A DNA stretch of 64,000 nt, from positions 752,654 to 816,653 of the forward strand of contig NW_022985444.1 of assembly GCF_010093595.1 (NCBI RefSeq). Direction: 5' to 3'. This document shows, in pieces, positions 1 through 9,845 of this stretch. The stretch comes from Mytilinidion resinicola. Its lineage: Eukaryota; Ascomycota; Dothideomycetes; Mytilinidiales; Mytilinidiaceae. How positions within the stretch are numbered: position 1 is the stretch's first letter; the number at the start of each line of letters is the position of its first letter. The notes under the pieces were generated by a model. It worked only from the letters and a program-made list of their open reading frames with translations. It did not search any database and was not told the DNA's origin. A program made the position numbers and the translations under genes.

Positions 1-339
1 ACCGTGCGGCTGTGGGAGGCAGCGACGGGGTCGTGCCGCAGCACGCTCGAGGGCCATTCTGGCTTTGTCGACGCCGTAGCCTTCTCGCTGGATGGCCAGT
101 TTCTTCGGACAAATAGAGGCGACATTCCTCTCTCTTTACCTCCTATAAGAACTTCCTCCTTTAAGAACAGGGAGTCATCTAATCTCTTTATACAAGATCA
201 GTGGGTTACACGAAACCAGCAGCCTCTGTTATGGCTTCCTTCTGAATACCGACCGGTCTGTATAGCACTGCATAAAGATATAATTTGTTTGGGGCATTCT
301 TCTGGCCGTATTACTTTTCTTAAAATCACTTGCAAGTAA
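1..339 (+). CDS. C-terminal end of a WD40-repeat protein (probably NACHT-WD40/STAND type), cut by the window edge
   Basis: The frame is open at the left edge, so only the last 112 codons are seen. The first part reads as a WD40 blade: TVRLWEAATG, then LEGHSGFVDAVAFSLDG. A tail follows with LLWLPSEYRP and a short final blade near LGHSSGRITFLKI. That tail (WLPxEYRP followed by a GxxSGRV-like strand) is typical of fungal NACHT-WD40 proteins of the HET-E/NWD class, which act as cytosolic sensors in heterokaryon incompatibility or immunity-like responses. The NACHT domain is outside the window, so the STAND assignment is inference from the tail. The gene ends at a TAA just before AT-rich DNA. Another WD40 fragment lies at 53.1 kb, so both ends of the window hold pieces of this repeat type. 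Confidence 0.7.
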   Translation, partial: TVRLWEAATGSCRSTLEGHSGFVDAVAFSLDGQFLRTNRGDIPLSLPPIRTSSFKNRESSNLFIQDQWVTRNQQPLLWLPSEYRPVCIALHKDIICLGHSSGRITFLKITCK

Positions 340-1507
340 GCGTTTTAATATGCTTACTTTTTATTTCATATATTTATTTTATAATCTTTATTTCATAGAG
401 GGGGCCGGGGAGCAGCAAATATTTATATTGCCAGATGTTACCCTCCAGAATCTTCTAGTTGTCGCTTAACTAAGTTATTTATAGAAAGCTTAAAAATATA
501 TATGCAAAAGTTCCAGTCTTAGCTGCACTAGCAGGGAGGTGGCGGACCTGCTCTGGCCACACTTTTGTAAGGTGGCGATTCTGTATATATTCTTAGATAG
601 TTGAGTTGGTTAGCTGGAAGCATAGCCAAGTTGAATTGCAAGGTTGGGGGGCTAAGGTCGGCCTTCTTGCTAAGACCCTGCACAGCTACAGGAGTAACAG
701 CCACTTTAAGTAAATTACACTGATGATTGATTATGTGAGGCGGGGTTGTTCTCCACTAGCCCGGGTTGGTGATCGCTTCTATTGGAGGTACCAACGGTCT
801 GTATGGCGACCTTGCATGAATTTGCACGCCATAGCAGTCACCGGGCTGATAATAACTTCTCAGCATTGTAGCGAGGTTCTGATGCTCGGATAAAACCCTG
901 TTATTAGTATTTAGAGTAGTAAGAGCTTTATAGTGGTTCTATAGGGAGTGAAGTCTGTTATGCTATAAAAGAAGGCTCTCTACAAATTAGGCTTAAAGGC
1001 GAGAATGCGAACGTAATTTTTAGGTGAGAGGGGGTCCTGGATGTTTAGGAATAGCCACAGTACACAACTTATATAGAACTATTGCAAATACCGACGTGTG
1101 CATAGAGTGTAAGTTGCTTAAAGTTAAAGTACCCCTTATATTTCTCGGCACGGTGGGTTTCTCGGCACGCAGGGATGGACGTTAAATGCCTTTCACGAGT
1201 CACCGATGTTTAGTTATGCAGATCCATTGTTTAGACCCTTTTTCTTGCATCCAAGTGTGTTTAGTCGGCCGAGGTGACGGCCAATATAAATAGGCTTTAA
1301 GACGAAGGTATTACCTTACATCTGTTATTGACCCAACCTTATACGGATTTTTATCTTTCGTAAATATATGGGACAAAGAGGAGGCGACCTACGACAAGAT
1401 ACTCATCGAAGACCTGCTTTGGCATATCAACCTGGATTCCACAATAATAGTGTGCGCGGAGAACCTCTGCGATTAGGTGAATGTTCATCGAACTCCGACA
1501 TTAAAGG
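340..1507. other. AT-rich intergenic stretch, no gene recognised
   Basis: No convincing coding region on either strand. The longest open frame (about 80 codons, near 1368-1616) runs into the 197-bp element and has no recognisable motif. The composition suggests old, eroded DNA, but I could not match it to a specific element. Confidence 0.5.
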
Positions 1508-1512
1508 CATAG
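1508..1512. repeat. 5-bp target-site duplication CATAG of the 197-bp element (left copy)
   Basis: CATAG directly precedes the element end ACTCAGGG and recurs at 4643-4647 directly after CCTAAGT. Confidence 0.75.
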
Positions 1513-1622
1513 ACTCAGGGTTTCCGGCCTACGTGCCTAGCCAATTACAACTTCTACAGAGAGGGGTTGGAGTACGGTGGCCTACCCTGCCTACCGCTGC
1601 CTACTGCTGCCTCTAATTAGTA

Positions 1623-1630
1623 CTTATGCC
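1623..1630. repeat. 8-bp target-site duplication CTTATGCC of the hAT element (left copy)
   Basis: CTTATGCC precedes the terminal CAGAGTGGGG and recurs at 4556-4563 just after the right terminus. The uninterrupted 197-bp copy at 31.8 kb holds this octamer only once, so the duplication was made by the insertion. Confidence 0.95.
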
Positions 1631-4555
1631 CAGAGTGGGGATCAATCAATCAATCAACTTTGACGTCTCCAAGTTGATTGATTGCTTCGTTGAACAGGCT
1701 GTGATTGATTTGATTTGATTTGATTAATTTCTGAGATGCTCAAGTTAAGTTGATGAGATTGATACTTTTTGACCCCCAAGTTGAATTGATTGGTTTGATT
1801 AATAGATTGATTGATAAGTTGATTACTACTTAGGAGGTTTGATGCCAATTCGACGCCAGGAGCGTATAGATTGCAGAGCACTAAGTAACTCAGGCTTTAT
1901 ATTAAGGCGTCGTACGCCCAGGAGATCGCTAAGTTCGCTGAAAATTCTCTCACAATCAGCTGAGGAGGCTGGGATGGAGTAGATATCAAGGGCTAGCTGG
2001 CCTAGAATAGGATAGCGATCTCTTGTGATAACCCAGTACTAAATAGGGTCCTTCGCTAGTGGGTTGTCCTGTTTCAGAGTTGGCTCGCGCTTCCACCTCT
2101 CGTACTCGTCGTTAACAGTTTCCTCCATCTCCTGCTTGCCCTCCTCTATAGAGTTCCTAAGGAAGTCTGCTCGGTCGTTTGTAGGGCTTGTTCGACGGCA
2201 TTTTGCAGGCCTCACATCAGGAGACGAGGTAGGAGATGCTGCGCCAGCAGCCTTTGCAGCCACCTTATCCTTATGTGCCTGCCACAGCAGCCGGAAGGAG
2301 CTATAGCCATTTAAAAGCCAGTTCTTGTACGGATGTAGCCTATTGCGCTTTGTATTGTGATCCTTCGGCACCTTCTATAGCCCCTTAAGCGCGTGTTTGT
2401 ATGCTGGATGAAGTATTATAGCTGTAAAATAGATGGGGGTGTCTTCTATCTTCCCGTAGTAATCCGCGAGCTTCTTATGGGCGGCATTAACGTTAATAAC
2501 TAAGTAATCTTCGGGTGCATCTAGATCCTTGTAGTCAATAGCCTCAAGCCTCTCCTTCTGCTCCTTAAGGGCCGAGAGTAGCCATTCGAATATGATGAGA
2601 ACTTCCCAAATAGCTCCGTGGCTACCAGCTGAACCTCTGCCCTGTAGCCACGTTGTTGCATCCTTAAACGGCTTAAGCAGCTGCTTATACTCTGTAATTG
2701 TTGCCCAATTACCTGCGTTTAGCCCTCGCTCCTTGATAAAGCACCGCGGTTTCTCCTTCTTTGTATCCTTGCGCCGAGATGCTGCTTTGATATTATATTC
2801 CTCGAGCTTCATGTGTATATACGCGTCGAGAGGGCCTTAGAGCTCGCAGGCGCGCTCAAAGCAATCGTAGTAAGAGTTCCACCGAGTTCTAACAGGCTTG
2901 ATAAGCTCCTTTGGTTTGTGAGATTCGTTGCGGCGCTTTGAGTCCTCTGCCTGCAGCTTAATGAACAGCTCTCGGGCTTATAGAGAGGCGCTAATAGATG
3001 ATATAACGTCGAATAGCACCCCGATAGGCCTGGCTTTCCTCTACTCTGCCATCAGCAGTTCTTCTTCCTATATTACTGTTAGCGCAATATAGAATAGTAA
3101 TAAGATTAGAGACGTGATTTTACCCGTATATTCACGTCCATGCTCTTAAATGCCTTCTTATCCTTACCCCATATAATTGCTTAGGCAGCTAAGTTGAGAA
3201 TATGGCAGGTACAGCGTAACCGACGCTGGGAGATGCTGAACTCGAACTCATCGGCCATCGCTATTAAAGCAGTGTCGTTGTTTATGGCGTTGTCAAGTAC
3301 AAAGTAGCCAAGGCGCTCAGCATCAATTTTAAACAATTGTAACGTTGAGCTGACTATCTCCGCGATGTTCTTGCCTGAGTGCTGGCCTAGAAGAACAGGC
3401 AGGCCTAACAAGTAGTCCTCTGGCCGGCTATTCTTGTTTAGATGATGTACACATATCCTAGTAAGCGCACGCTTGTTGCCAACTGAAGTCCAATTATTAA
3501 ATGATATGTGGATGAGGCTAGTCGCCTGCTGGAGGTGTTTAATCACGGCGGGTATATAGGAATTGTACTTGGCTATAATGGATTCTCGGAGTGTACAATA
3601 GGTCTTCCATAGGCTTAATTCGGCGATAGGTCTAGCAGCAGCGATTATGCTGCGGAAGGCAGGCTTCTTAATAACGCGTAAAGCCTGATTATTATTAGCA
3701 ACCCAGTGTTGAACAGCGCGTAGAAACTTCGCCCGATTGAAGCTGTCCGCCAGCTTATTGGCCACGTCCTGTGGAATATTAATGCCCTGGAACTGCATTA
3801 TCGCCAACACTGACGTCTGGTTTGGAGTAGAGAAGTTGATCTGGCCATCTTTATTAACCCTGTGGCCACGCTGTTGCCGCCCTAGGTGAGCTATAGCTGA
3901 CGAAGTAGCCTTCTCAACGTTGAACTCGCCGCTAGGTATTCTGTGTATGTGGCAGTACTTGCAGAGCCAGAACTTCTGGCGCTGCTTTCGATGGTAAACA
4001 GGCCAACCGTACGCGTAAATCCAGCTTGCTTTTGACGGTCGTAAGGTTTCGTAAGGCCTTCTCTGCAGATGCGGTACCCGTAGCTAATTGAGGTTCTCAT
4101 ATAGGTTGTCGTTGTCAACATCGTCGTCGTTCGTGGCAGGTGTTTCGACGTGTTCATTCGTGTTGACTTCGGCGCGCATAGAATTAACCTTACGGGGAGG
4201 TTTCTTTCGATTTGCGCGTGCGATAACTTCCTGCTGTACGTTCTGAAGGTTCTGATTCATTGCTGGGTGCGATATTGTACAGAGGTGGTATGGTGTTGGA
4301 CGCGTTGATGTGAGTTAGGATGAAAATCAGGGTTAGGAGACTGCTTAGTAAGCACTTCTGCTAGGTGGGCTCTCTATAGGATACTCTATCTACGCTCCGC
4401 AAATAGGAATCAATCAAACCAATCAAATCAATCAATTTGATGCCTTGAAGTTGATTTGATTGATAAAATCCACCTCTTCGGATTGATTGATTGATTTGGT
4501 TGAACCAAATCAAATCAATCAATCTATCAACTTAAGTTGATTGTTCCCCACTCTG
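1631..4555 (-). mobile_element. hAT-superfamily DNA transposon, 2,925 bp, degenerate
   Basis: The terminal inverted repeats are CAGAGTGGGGATCAATCAA on the left and CAGAGTGGGGAACAATCAA read inward from the right: 18 of 19 identical. Both subterminal regions (about 1640-1840 and 4405-4545) are packed with TTGATTGATT/AATCAATCAA units in both orientations, a likely transposase-binding array. The 8-bp target duplication and the transposase domains (BED finger, hATC) place it in hAT. The coding strand is minus. Nonsense codons make it non-autonomous now. It inserted into a 197-bp short element. Confidence 0.95.
1826..4260 (-). pseudogene. hAT transposase, inactivated
   Basis: Reading right to left, an ATG at 4260 opens a frame of 58 codons that ends in TAG. 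The same frame then gives a BED-type zinc finger around 3930-4020 (FWLCKYCHIHR followed by a spaced His in AHLGRQQRGH). The central region 3181-3810 follows, with FNNWTS and CHILNLAA, as in RNase-H-fold hAT transposases. A frameshift or small intron lies near 3100. The second half then includes RTRWNSYYDCFE (about 2895-2930) and ends in an hATC dimerisation domain near 1870-2030 (YPILGQLALDIYSIPASSAD). In-frame TAA/TAG codons are spread over the gene, several where Gln is expected (after HILNLAA; before YWVITRDRYP). This is what CpA to TpA mutation produces. Product: dead transposase; the domain order argues for one original protein. Confidence 0.88.
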
Positions 4556-4698
4556 CTTATGCCTACGCTCCCTATGTAGTATATAGTCTGCTCGTACGGC
4601 TTCACAAATCAAACAGAGTTCACGTCAATTTGCAACCTAAGTCATAGTGTCTGTACAATTATTCACTGATTAGTACTCGCAAGCTACTAATATACCCC

Positions 4699-4706
4699 TA
4701 TATAAA
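4699..4706 (+). promoter_or_regulatory. TATA-like box upstream of exonuclease paralogue A
   Basis: TATATAAA lies about 225 bases before the first ATG of paralogue A. Paralogues B and C also have TATA-like boxes (6746 and 8600), so the elements may be inherited from the ancestral promoter. Confidence 0.4.
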
Positions 4707-4930
4707 TTAGCTCGACCTTATGGTTCATCTTTTACGGACCACATCACTTTCCACCAGACCACAAGCACTAGAAGGAACCACACCACCCACCTTGCCCCAA
4801 ATTTCACATCCGCCAATATGTACAATCTCCGTCCTGTGTTTCGGCCAACACAATGTCTTGGGCCTCCGTTGTCTGAAAGTCTCTCGAAGGACCCACGCCA
4901 AAATCGGAGGCAGCAAACGGCTCGGCCAAC

Positions 4931-6175
4931 ATGGCTACTGCTGTTCGTGCCCCAGCGGTCCCGCGAATCTTTCCTGCAGTTCCAAAACTTGTCCCTGCGG
5001 TGCCACGAATTCTGCCTAAGACTTGCTCTGCTACAGTCCCGGGAAAGAATCAAGAGTCAAGCGACGACTCGGGATCTTCAACCCTTGATGCACAATCAGC
5101 ACTCTCGGCTAATGACTCGCAGTCTTCATCATCTTCAAGGCTACCGGCAGATGAACCAAGCCTCCTCGGCCAAAACTGCAAGTTCCCACAGCTTCGTAAG
5201 CGAATGATCGACTTTACGGACACAGAAGCCATCCAGCATGCCCTTGGAATCCACTCGACCGAGCAAGGGGTTTCCGATATCGTAATCTGTGCCATCGACC
5301 TCGAGTGGCATGATGTCGAGCCTTAAGAGCTAACGGAGATTGGCCTCGCAGTCCTGGATACTCGCGACCTCTATACTCTAAAGGATGGTCCAGGGGCGAA
5401 TGCGGATAATCTTATGAAGCAAGTACAATTCCATCATTACCGAATTAAGGAGCATGGCCATATGAAGAACAAGCATTATATAGGCCACCCTGAGCGCTTC
5501 GAATGGGGTACCACTATGTGGGTCAGCAAGGAAGAAATGAAGGACACCATCGTCAAGTACTTCACCCCTCGCACCGATGAGGCGGACAAGGAGTCGGACC
5601 TACGACCAGTCCTTTTTCTAGGCCACGCACTTGGCAATGACGAGAAGGAACTGAAGAAGGGCCTCGGCTTGGACCTGGCTGATCTCGGAACCATCGTTAA
5701 GAGCGTGGACACATAGGTGATTGCTAAGGACTTGGGCCTTGGTCCGCGTCGTAGTAGAAGAACCATCGGTCTCGAGAATCTCTGCAAGAAGTTCAAGATC
5801 AACCCTACAGAACTTCATAATGCAGGGAACAACATAGCGTATACTATGCTCTGCGCTCTCTCCATGGGTTACAAATGCTATGAGGTAAATGAACTCCGAG
5901 AAATCGATAATTATGACGAGATTCTCACTCTGAGCTCATCGAAAATCAGGGAGCAGCAGAAGGAAATGGCCCAGCTAATCCTCCGCGTCAAGAAATTCGG
6001 ACGCTCTCAGAAGCAGCCAATCAATGGTGTTCGTAGATACTGCACTCGGTGTAGCGCCGAAGGCCACTTCAGCGTGAACTGTCGCGCACGTGTCCGATGC
6101 CAGAAGTGCGAGGAAGCCAAACAGCCATGGAGAACAGTGTTCAGCCACCAGACTGATCGGTGCCTACGGTATTAG
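4931..6175 (+). pseudogene. DEDDh exonuclease-like / zinc-knuckle protein, paralogue A, two nonsense codons
   Basis: One continuous frame from ATG 4931 to 6175 (about 415 codons) is interrupted only by TAA at 5324-5326 and TAG at 5714-5716. The order is a Ser-rich N-terminus, the block CKFPQLRKRM, and a 3'-5' exonuclease-like domain of the Gfd2/YDR514C type. Its ExoI motif is IDLEWHD (Asp, Glu), ExoII is GHALGND (Asp) and ExoIII is HNAGNNIAYTM. It ends with a zinc knuckle YCTRCSAEGHFSVNC and a second Cys pair. The TAG sits where paralogue B has Gln (GTQVIAK), a one-step C-to-T change. The TAA sits where paralogue C has Arg. The ExoIII Asp found in B and C is Asn here, so even readthrough would give a doubtful nuclease. 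It is first of three tandem copies on the same strand. Confidence 0.85.
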
Positions 6176-6745
6176 TAATTCTCCTGTTGCTGGCTCGTAT
6201 GAATAGGAAATTGTTCGGAAGGTATTTGGTAGTCGGTGTTGGATATTTCTGAGGTTTTGACAAGATCGTGTCTTCGGACAGCGATACCGTAGACATTCAA
6301 TCAATACAAAGAGATACGGCTACGGCTTCTCTTTCAAAATACTGCTTCTATCTTGACTCTTGAACTATAGTGATTTTAATTGTTATTAATAACCCGTGAA
6401 CTCAGCTAGATCTGAAGTGTCTGAGAAATTTACCTACTTAGCACTCTCGACGTGACATGAATGGACATGGTGGCAAAGCATCTTGAAAGATTCTTTTAGA
6501 ACTTGAGGGCATATCCTAGCCTTGTTTTGATTCTCGCTTTGTCATAGCAGTTGTCTCAGTCTGACCTAGTTTGCTAGCCGATATATTTACGAGAGCGGCA
6601 CAGCGGCCAACATTGAGCTGCTCAGTGACATGTCAGTCTAGCATTCATTAATAAAAATTGTATAATGAACCGATCACTTACAATGTCTACCACTTACCAC
6701 CCTGTCCACGTTGTGAATTCACTTCGAGGGTCGGTCCTTGGGAGA

Positions 6746-6752
6746 TATAAAT
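6746..6752 (+). promoter_or_regulatory. TATA box and shared promoter block upstream of paralogue B
   Basis: TATAAAT lies about 230 bases before the ATG of paralogue B. The block TTCACTTCGAGG just upstream (about 6718-6729) recurs before paralogue C (about 8577-8588), also shortly before a TATA-like box. This shows that promoter DNA was duplicated together with the gene. A 22-codon upstream frame (6889-6957, starting MSDWQVVTKKK) lies between the TATA box and the main ORF and could be a uORF or a lost first exon. Confidence 0.5.
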
Positions 6753-6977
6753 CAACTGGATCACTGTAATGTATAACCTACCACATCTTTCAAACGCTCT
6801 GGACTCAGCACCACACCACCACCAAACCCCCCTTTCCCAAACTCTGAACCACAACTCAACTTCCAACTTCCACTCCAACTACTACAATATGTCGGACTGG
6901 CAAGTAGTCACCAAGAAGAAACGTGGTAGCACTCGTCCCCAGTACCAACAACCTTAGGAATCTTAGACTAAGGGGCT

Positions 6978-8003
6978 ATGGACGACTTCGTGCCCTCACC
7001 CTGGGATGATCTGATACCAGTAGATCCAAACTGCAAGTTTCCAGCCCTATACCGCCAGATGGACCAGATCAGCAGCCAGGCGGACGCCCTCCGATATGCA
7101 ATCCAATCCGAGTCGTCCGACTTTATCATCAACTCCATTGATGTAGAGTGGCATACGAAGATGCCGCGTGAGATGATCGAAATCGGTCTTGCTGTGCTAG
7201 ATTCGCGCGACATTCGGGGCATAGAGCCCGGTTGGAATGCGGAGAACTGGATGCGCAAGGTATATTTCTACCATTTCCGGATCAAGGAACACGGGCATCT
7301 CCCAAATACCTTTGCGCACTCGGAGGGGTTCGATTGGGGGACCATGGTTTGGCTCAGCAAGGCTGAAGCCAAGAAGGCCTTGATTCAATGCTTCTCCTGG
7401 CCAGTGGAGGATAACGAGAGCACTGATCTGAGCGATGGAAAGGAACTAAAGCTTCGCCCAGTTCTCTTCCTCGGCCACGCCGTGGAGAACAATACCGCTG
7501 AGCTCAAGAAGGCGCTAGACCTCGACTTGGAGGCCATAGGGACCATCGTCAAATCCGTAGGCACCCAGGTGATAGCAAAGTTGAAGGGTATCAGACCGAG
7601 AGGCCGCCGAGTCATCGGTCTAAAAGATCTCTGCTACGAGCACGGAATCAGCATCCAGGTGCTTCATAACGCTGGGAATGACATCGCATACACGATGTTT
7701 TGTGCGTTGCTGATGGCCGCACAGGAAGACAAGATCTTCATCACGCCAGCCCGGCGCCAGGAGATGGAGAAATTTACAGACGAGGTCAAGGCAGCGGGAC
7801 GCGCTCTCGACCCACCGAGCTGGGGCATGACCAAGTTTTGCGCTCGTTATAATCGAGATGGTCATCTCGAGAAGGGCTGCCGAGATCGAGTACGTTGCAA
7901 GAAGTGCGAGGCTGCTGGCGAGCGGAAAGCGAAAATCTTCAGCCATGACACCGACCGCTGCAAGTCGCAATACTACCAGAGGCTGATCCCGCAGGAGAAC
8001 TAA
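6978..8003 (+). CDS. DEDDh exonuclease-like / zinc-knuckle protein, paralogue B (only open copy, active-site substitutions)
   Basis: The open frame has 341 codons; the nearest upstream in-frame codon of note is a TAA at 6969, so the ATG at 6978 is the likely start. The conserved CKFPALYRQM block (residues 19-28) precedes an RNase-H-fold exonuclease-like domain of the fungal Gfd2/YDR514C type. ExoI is IDVEWHT (Asp55, Glu57), ExoII GHAVENN (166-172) and ExoIII HNAGNDIAYTM (His230, Asp235). A C-terminal zinc knuckle starts FCARYNRDGHLEKGC. Two key positions differ from the flanking paralogues: ExoII Asp is Asn172, and the second Cys of the knuckle (CTRC in A and C) is Tyr. The fold is probably kept, but metal-dependent cleavage and zinc binding are doubtful. 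The family is presumed to act on RNA or DNA ends; its substrate is unknown to me. Confidence 0.85.
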   Translation: MDDFVPSPWDDLIPVDPNCKFPALYRQMDQISSQADALRYAIQSESSDFIINSIDVEWHTKMPREMIEIGLAVLDSRDIRGIEPGWNAENWMRKVYFYHFRIKEHGHLPNTFAHSEGFDWGTMVWLSKAEAKKALIQCFSWPVEDNESTDLSDGKELKLRPVLFLGHAVENNTAELKKALDLDLEAIGTIVKSVGTQVIAKLKGIRPRGRRVIGLKDLCYEHGISIQVLHNAGNDIAYTMFCALLMAAQEDKIFITPARRQEMEKFTDEVKAAGRALDPPSWGMTKFCARYNRDGHLEKGCRDRVRCKKCEAAGERKAKIFSHDTDRCKSQYYQRLIPQEN

Positions 8004-8728
8004 GAGCCTTTGAGACGGCTCCAGTCCACACCCGAGAATAGTCATGTTTGATTCATGTTCCGCGAAATCGGAGGCATAGATGCAACACTTTAGGCGTTAG
8101 GCTTGCGAGAGCTTTGAACTTCCAAAGGCATTGAAGCAATGCTTCCGTCTAGATGAATTAGATGATAGTTGAATGAAACGAATCTAATTTAACTTGTGTT
8201 GTTACATGACCTCCCAAATATTGTTTGTGAAGAAAACTCTGACTTGGTTCCGATGTTTTAAGTCGGAATCTTGCCCCTTCTAGCACCATCGACAGTCTTA
8301 CTTGCTGCTTCGCGTTAAGTTAGCCATTGTGTGCTCGTCTCAAACAACATTGTATGTAAAATGATCGATTCTGGAGCAATCATACTTTTTCCACTCTTTA
8401 TAAGCCTCCGGCATTGTGCGGGAACATGGCCAGTCCAATCTTTAACGTGCGCTATAACCGTTGTGCAGCACTTCACGTTGCCGCCTACCATTCGGGCATC
8501 ATGCTGTAGAAGAAGTGAATGTATATTACTGTGCTGTTATATACTTACAATGCCTGAACTTTCACTGACTTGTACATTCACTTCGAGGCGCTTCTGGAAT
8601 ATATAGGTTAGTCCAATCGCATCAGTCAAGGACATTCTTTCCCGTAAACGCTTCCCACCATTAATAACAACCTCCTTAACCGCGCCCATCAATCCAGCAC
8701 CCAAGTTCTTCCTCAAACCCATTACACA
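8004..8728. other. Spacer between paralogues B and C
   Basis: No gene seen. The distal part carries the promoter block TTCACTTCGAGG (about 8577) and a TATA-like TATATA at 8600, matching the layout before paralogue B. Confidence 0.5.
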
Positions 8729-9845
8729 ATGCCGCCTACCTGAGCATCAATAGCTCAGGCTGGGCTTCCGAACCCCGACAAGATACAGTCATGGGCACAA
8801 GCTGTGCCTACCATTGACACTAGCATCGTCGCTCCTTGGGACACCGCGAGAGCCAACGACGAGGCTCGCTGGCTTTCGAGCCAGGCACCTTCGCATTGCA
8901 AATTTCCCTCTCTTGCACGCCGCCTGTTGGACATCTCCCACACGAAGGTCCTGCAACACGCTCTACTAGAAGGCGAGGATCTCATGATCAACGCGATCGA
9001 CTTAGAGTGGCACGGCCGGGAGCCTCGAGAACTGACGGAAGTAGGACTCGCCGTGTTGGACACCCGCGATATTCGCGGCGTCGAACCAGGACAGAATGGC
9101 GAAAATTGGCTGAAGCAGATGTAGGTGTATCGCTTTCGTATCAAGGACTTCGGCCACTACCAGTTTCGCAAAGGTCACCCGGACGCCTTCGAATTTGGTA
9201 CCACCGTATGGGTCTCCATGGAAGAGGCCAAGCAGATCTTGATAGATTGCTTCTCGTGGCCGGATGAGGACATCGAGGACCCTCGACTTCGACCGATCGT
9301 CTTCCTCGGGCATGCTTTGCACAGTGATGTGAAGAAGCTGAAAGAGAAGATTGGCCTAAACTTGGAGAAGCTTGGGACAATTGTCAAGACGCTTGACACC
9401 TAGAAGATGGCGAAGGATGTCGTGTATTGGACCTAAGCGAAAGCAAGTCACCGGCCTCGCGAAGTTGTGTGGAGAACTTGACATCAACCCGAAGGAGCTC
9501 CACAATTGTGGCAATGATATCGCATACACCATGATGTGTGCCATATTGATGGCCGGGCACGGTGGCAAAGGAGCGGAAACTTTCGATGAGAAGACAACGT
9601 CAATGGCGCAGCTGACAGAGAACGTACAAGCTGCCACCTTGGCGAGCTCCAAGGAGAACGATCTGCAAGGTGTACTGAAGTTTTGCACTCGCTGCAGCCA
9701 AGACGGCCACCTTGTCGTTGACTGCGAAGAACAAGTTCAGTGTGCGCACTGCTTCGCCGCTGGCGACTGGTACAAAGCGTACAGCCACCAGACCGACAGG
9801 TGCAAGTCGGAATTCTTCCGGAAGCGGGGTGCGATGAAACTCTAA
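8729..9845 (+). pseudogene. DEDDh exonuclease-like / zinc-knuckle protein, paralogue C, stops plus frameshift
   Basis: The ATG at 8729 is followed after four codons by TGA. The same frame then runs through CKFPSLARRL and ExoI IDLEWHG to a TAG at 9122, which falls between KQM and VYRFRIKDFGHY. It resumes with ExoII GHALHSD and reaches another TAG at about 9401, after GTIVKTLDT where paralogue B has Gln. A one-base frameshift near 9418 follows. The new frame carries ExoIII HNCGNDIAYTM and the zinc knuckle FCTRCSQDGHLVVDC with a following CAHC pair, ending in TAA at 9845. All exonuclease and zinc ligands that can be read are intact here, unlike in B. The damage is confined to stops and the indel. 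Last of the tandem triplet. Confidence 0.85.

Larger units (their letters stand above)
1513..4642 (+). mobile_element. 197-bp short element, copy 1, split by an hAT insertion
   Basis: The two halves 1513-1630 and 4564-4642 together equal, apart from one visible base difference, the uninterrupted copy at 31827-32023 on the other strand. The ends are ACTCAGGGTT and, read inward from the far end, ACTTAGGTTG: an imperfect terminal inverted repeat (7 of the first 10 bases). It is flanked by a 5-bp direct duplication CATAG (1508-1512 and 4643-4647). The other copy is flanked by a different 5-mer, which supports real target-site duplications. After removing the hAT and one of its 8-bp duplications the length is 197 bp. 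No coding capacity. It could be a solo LTR (5-bp duplication fits) or a MITE; the ends ACT..AGT are not the usual TG..CA of LTRs. Confidence 0.85.

Noticed and set aside
4931..9845. Stop-codon reassignment or programmed readthrough (TAA/TAG as Gln) in the exonuclease paralogues and transposases
   Set aside because: The long single-copy genes (TSC2, CSE1, reductase) use only standard codons and normal stops. The interrupted genes are all duplicated sequences, where CpA-to-TpA mutation explains the pattern.
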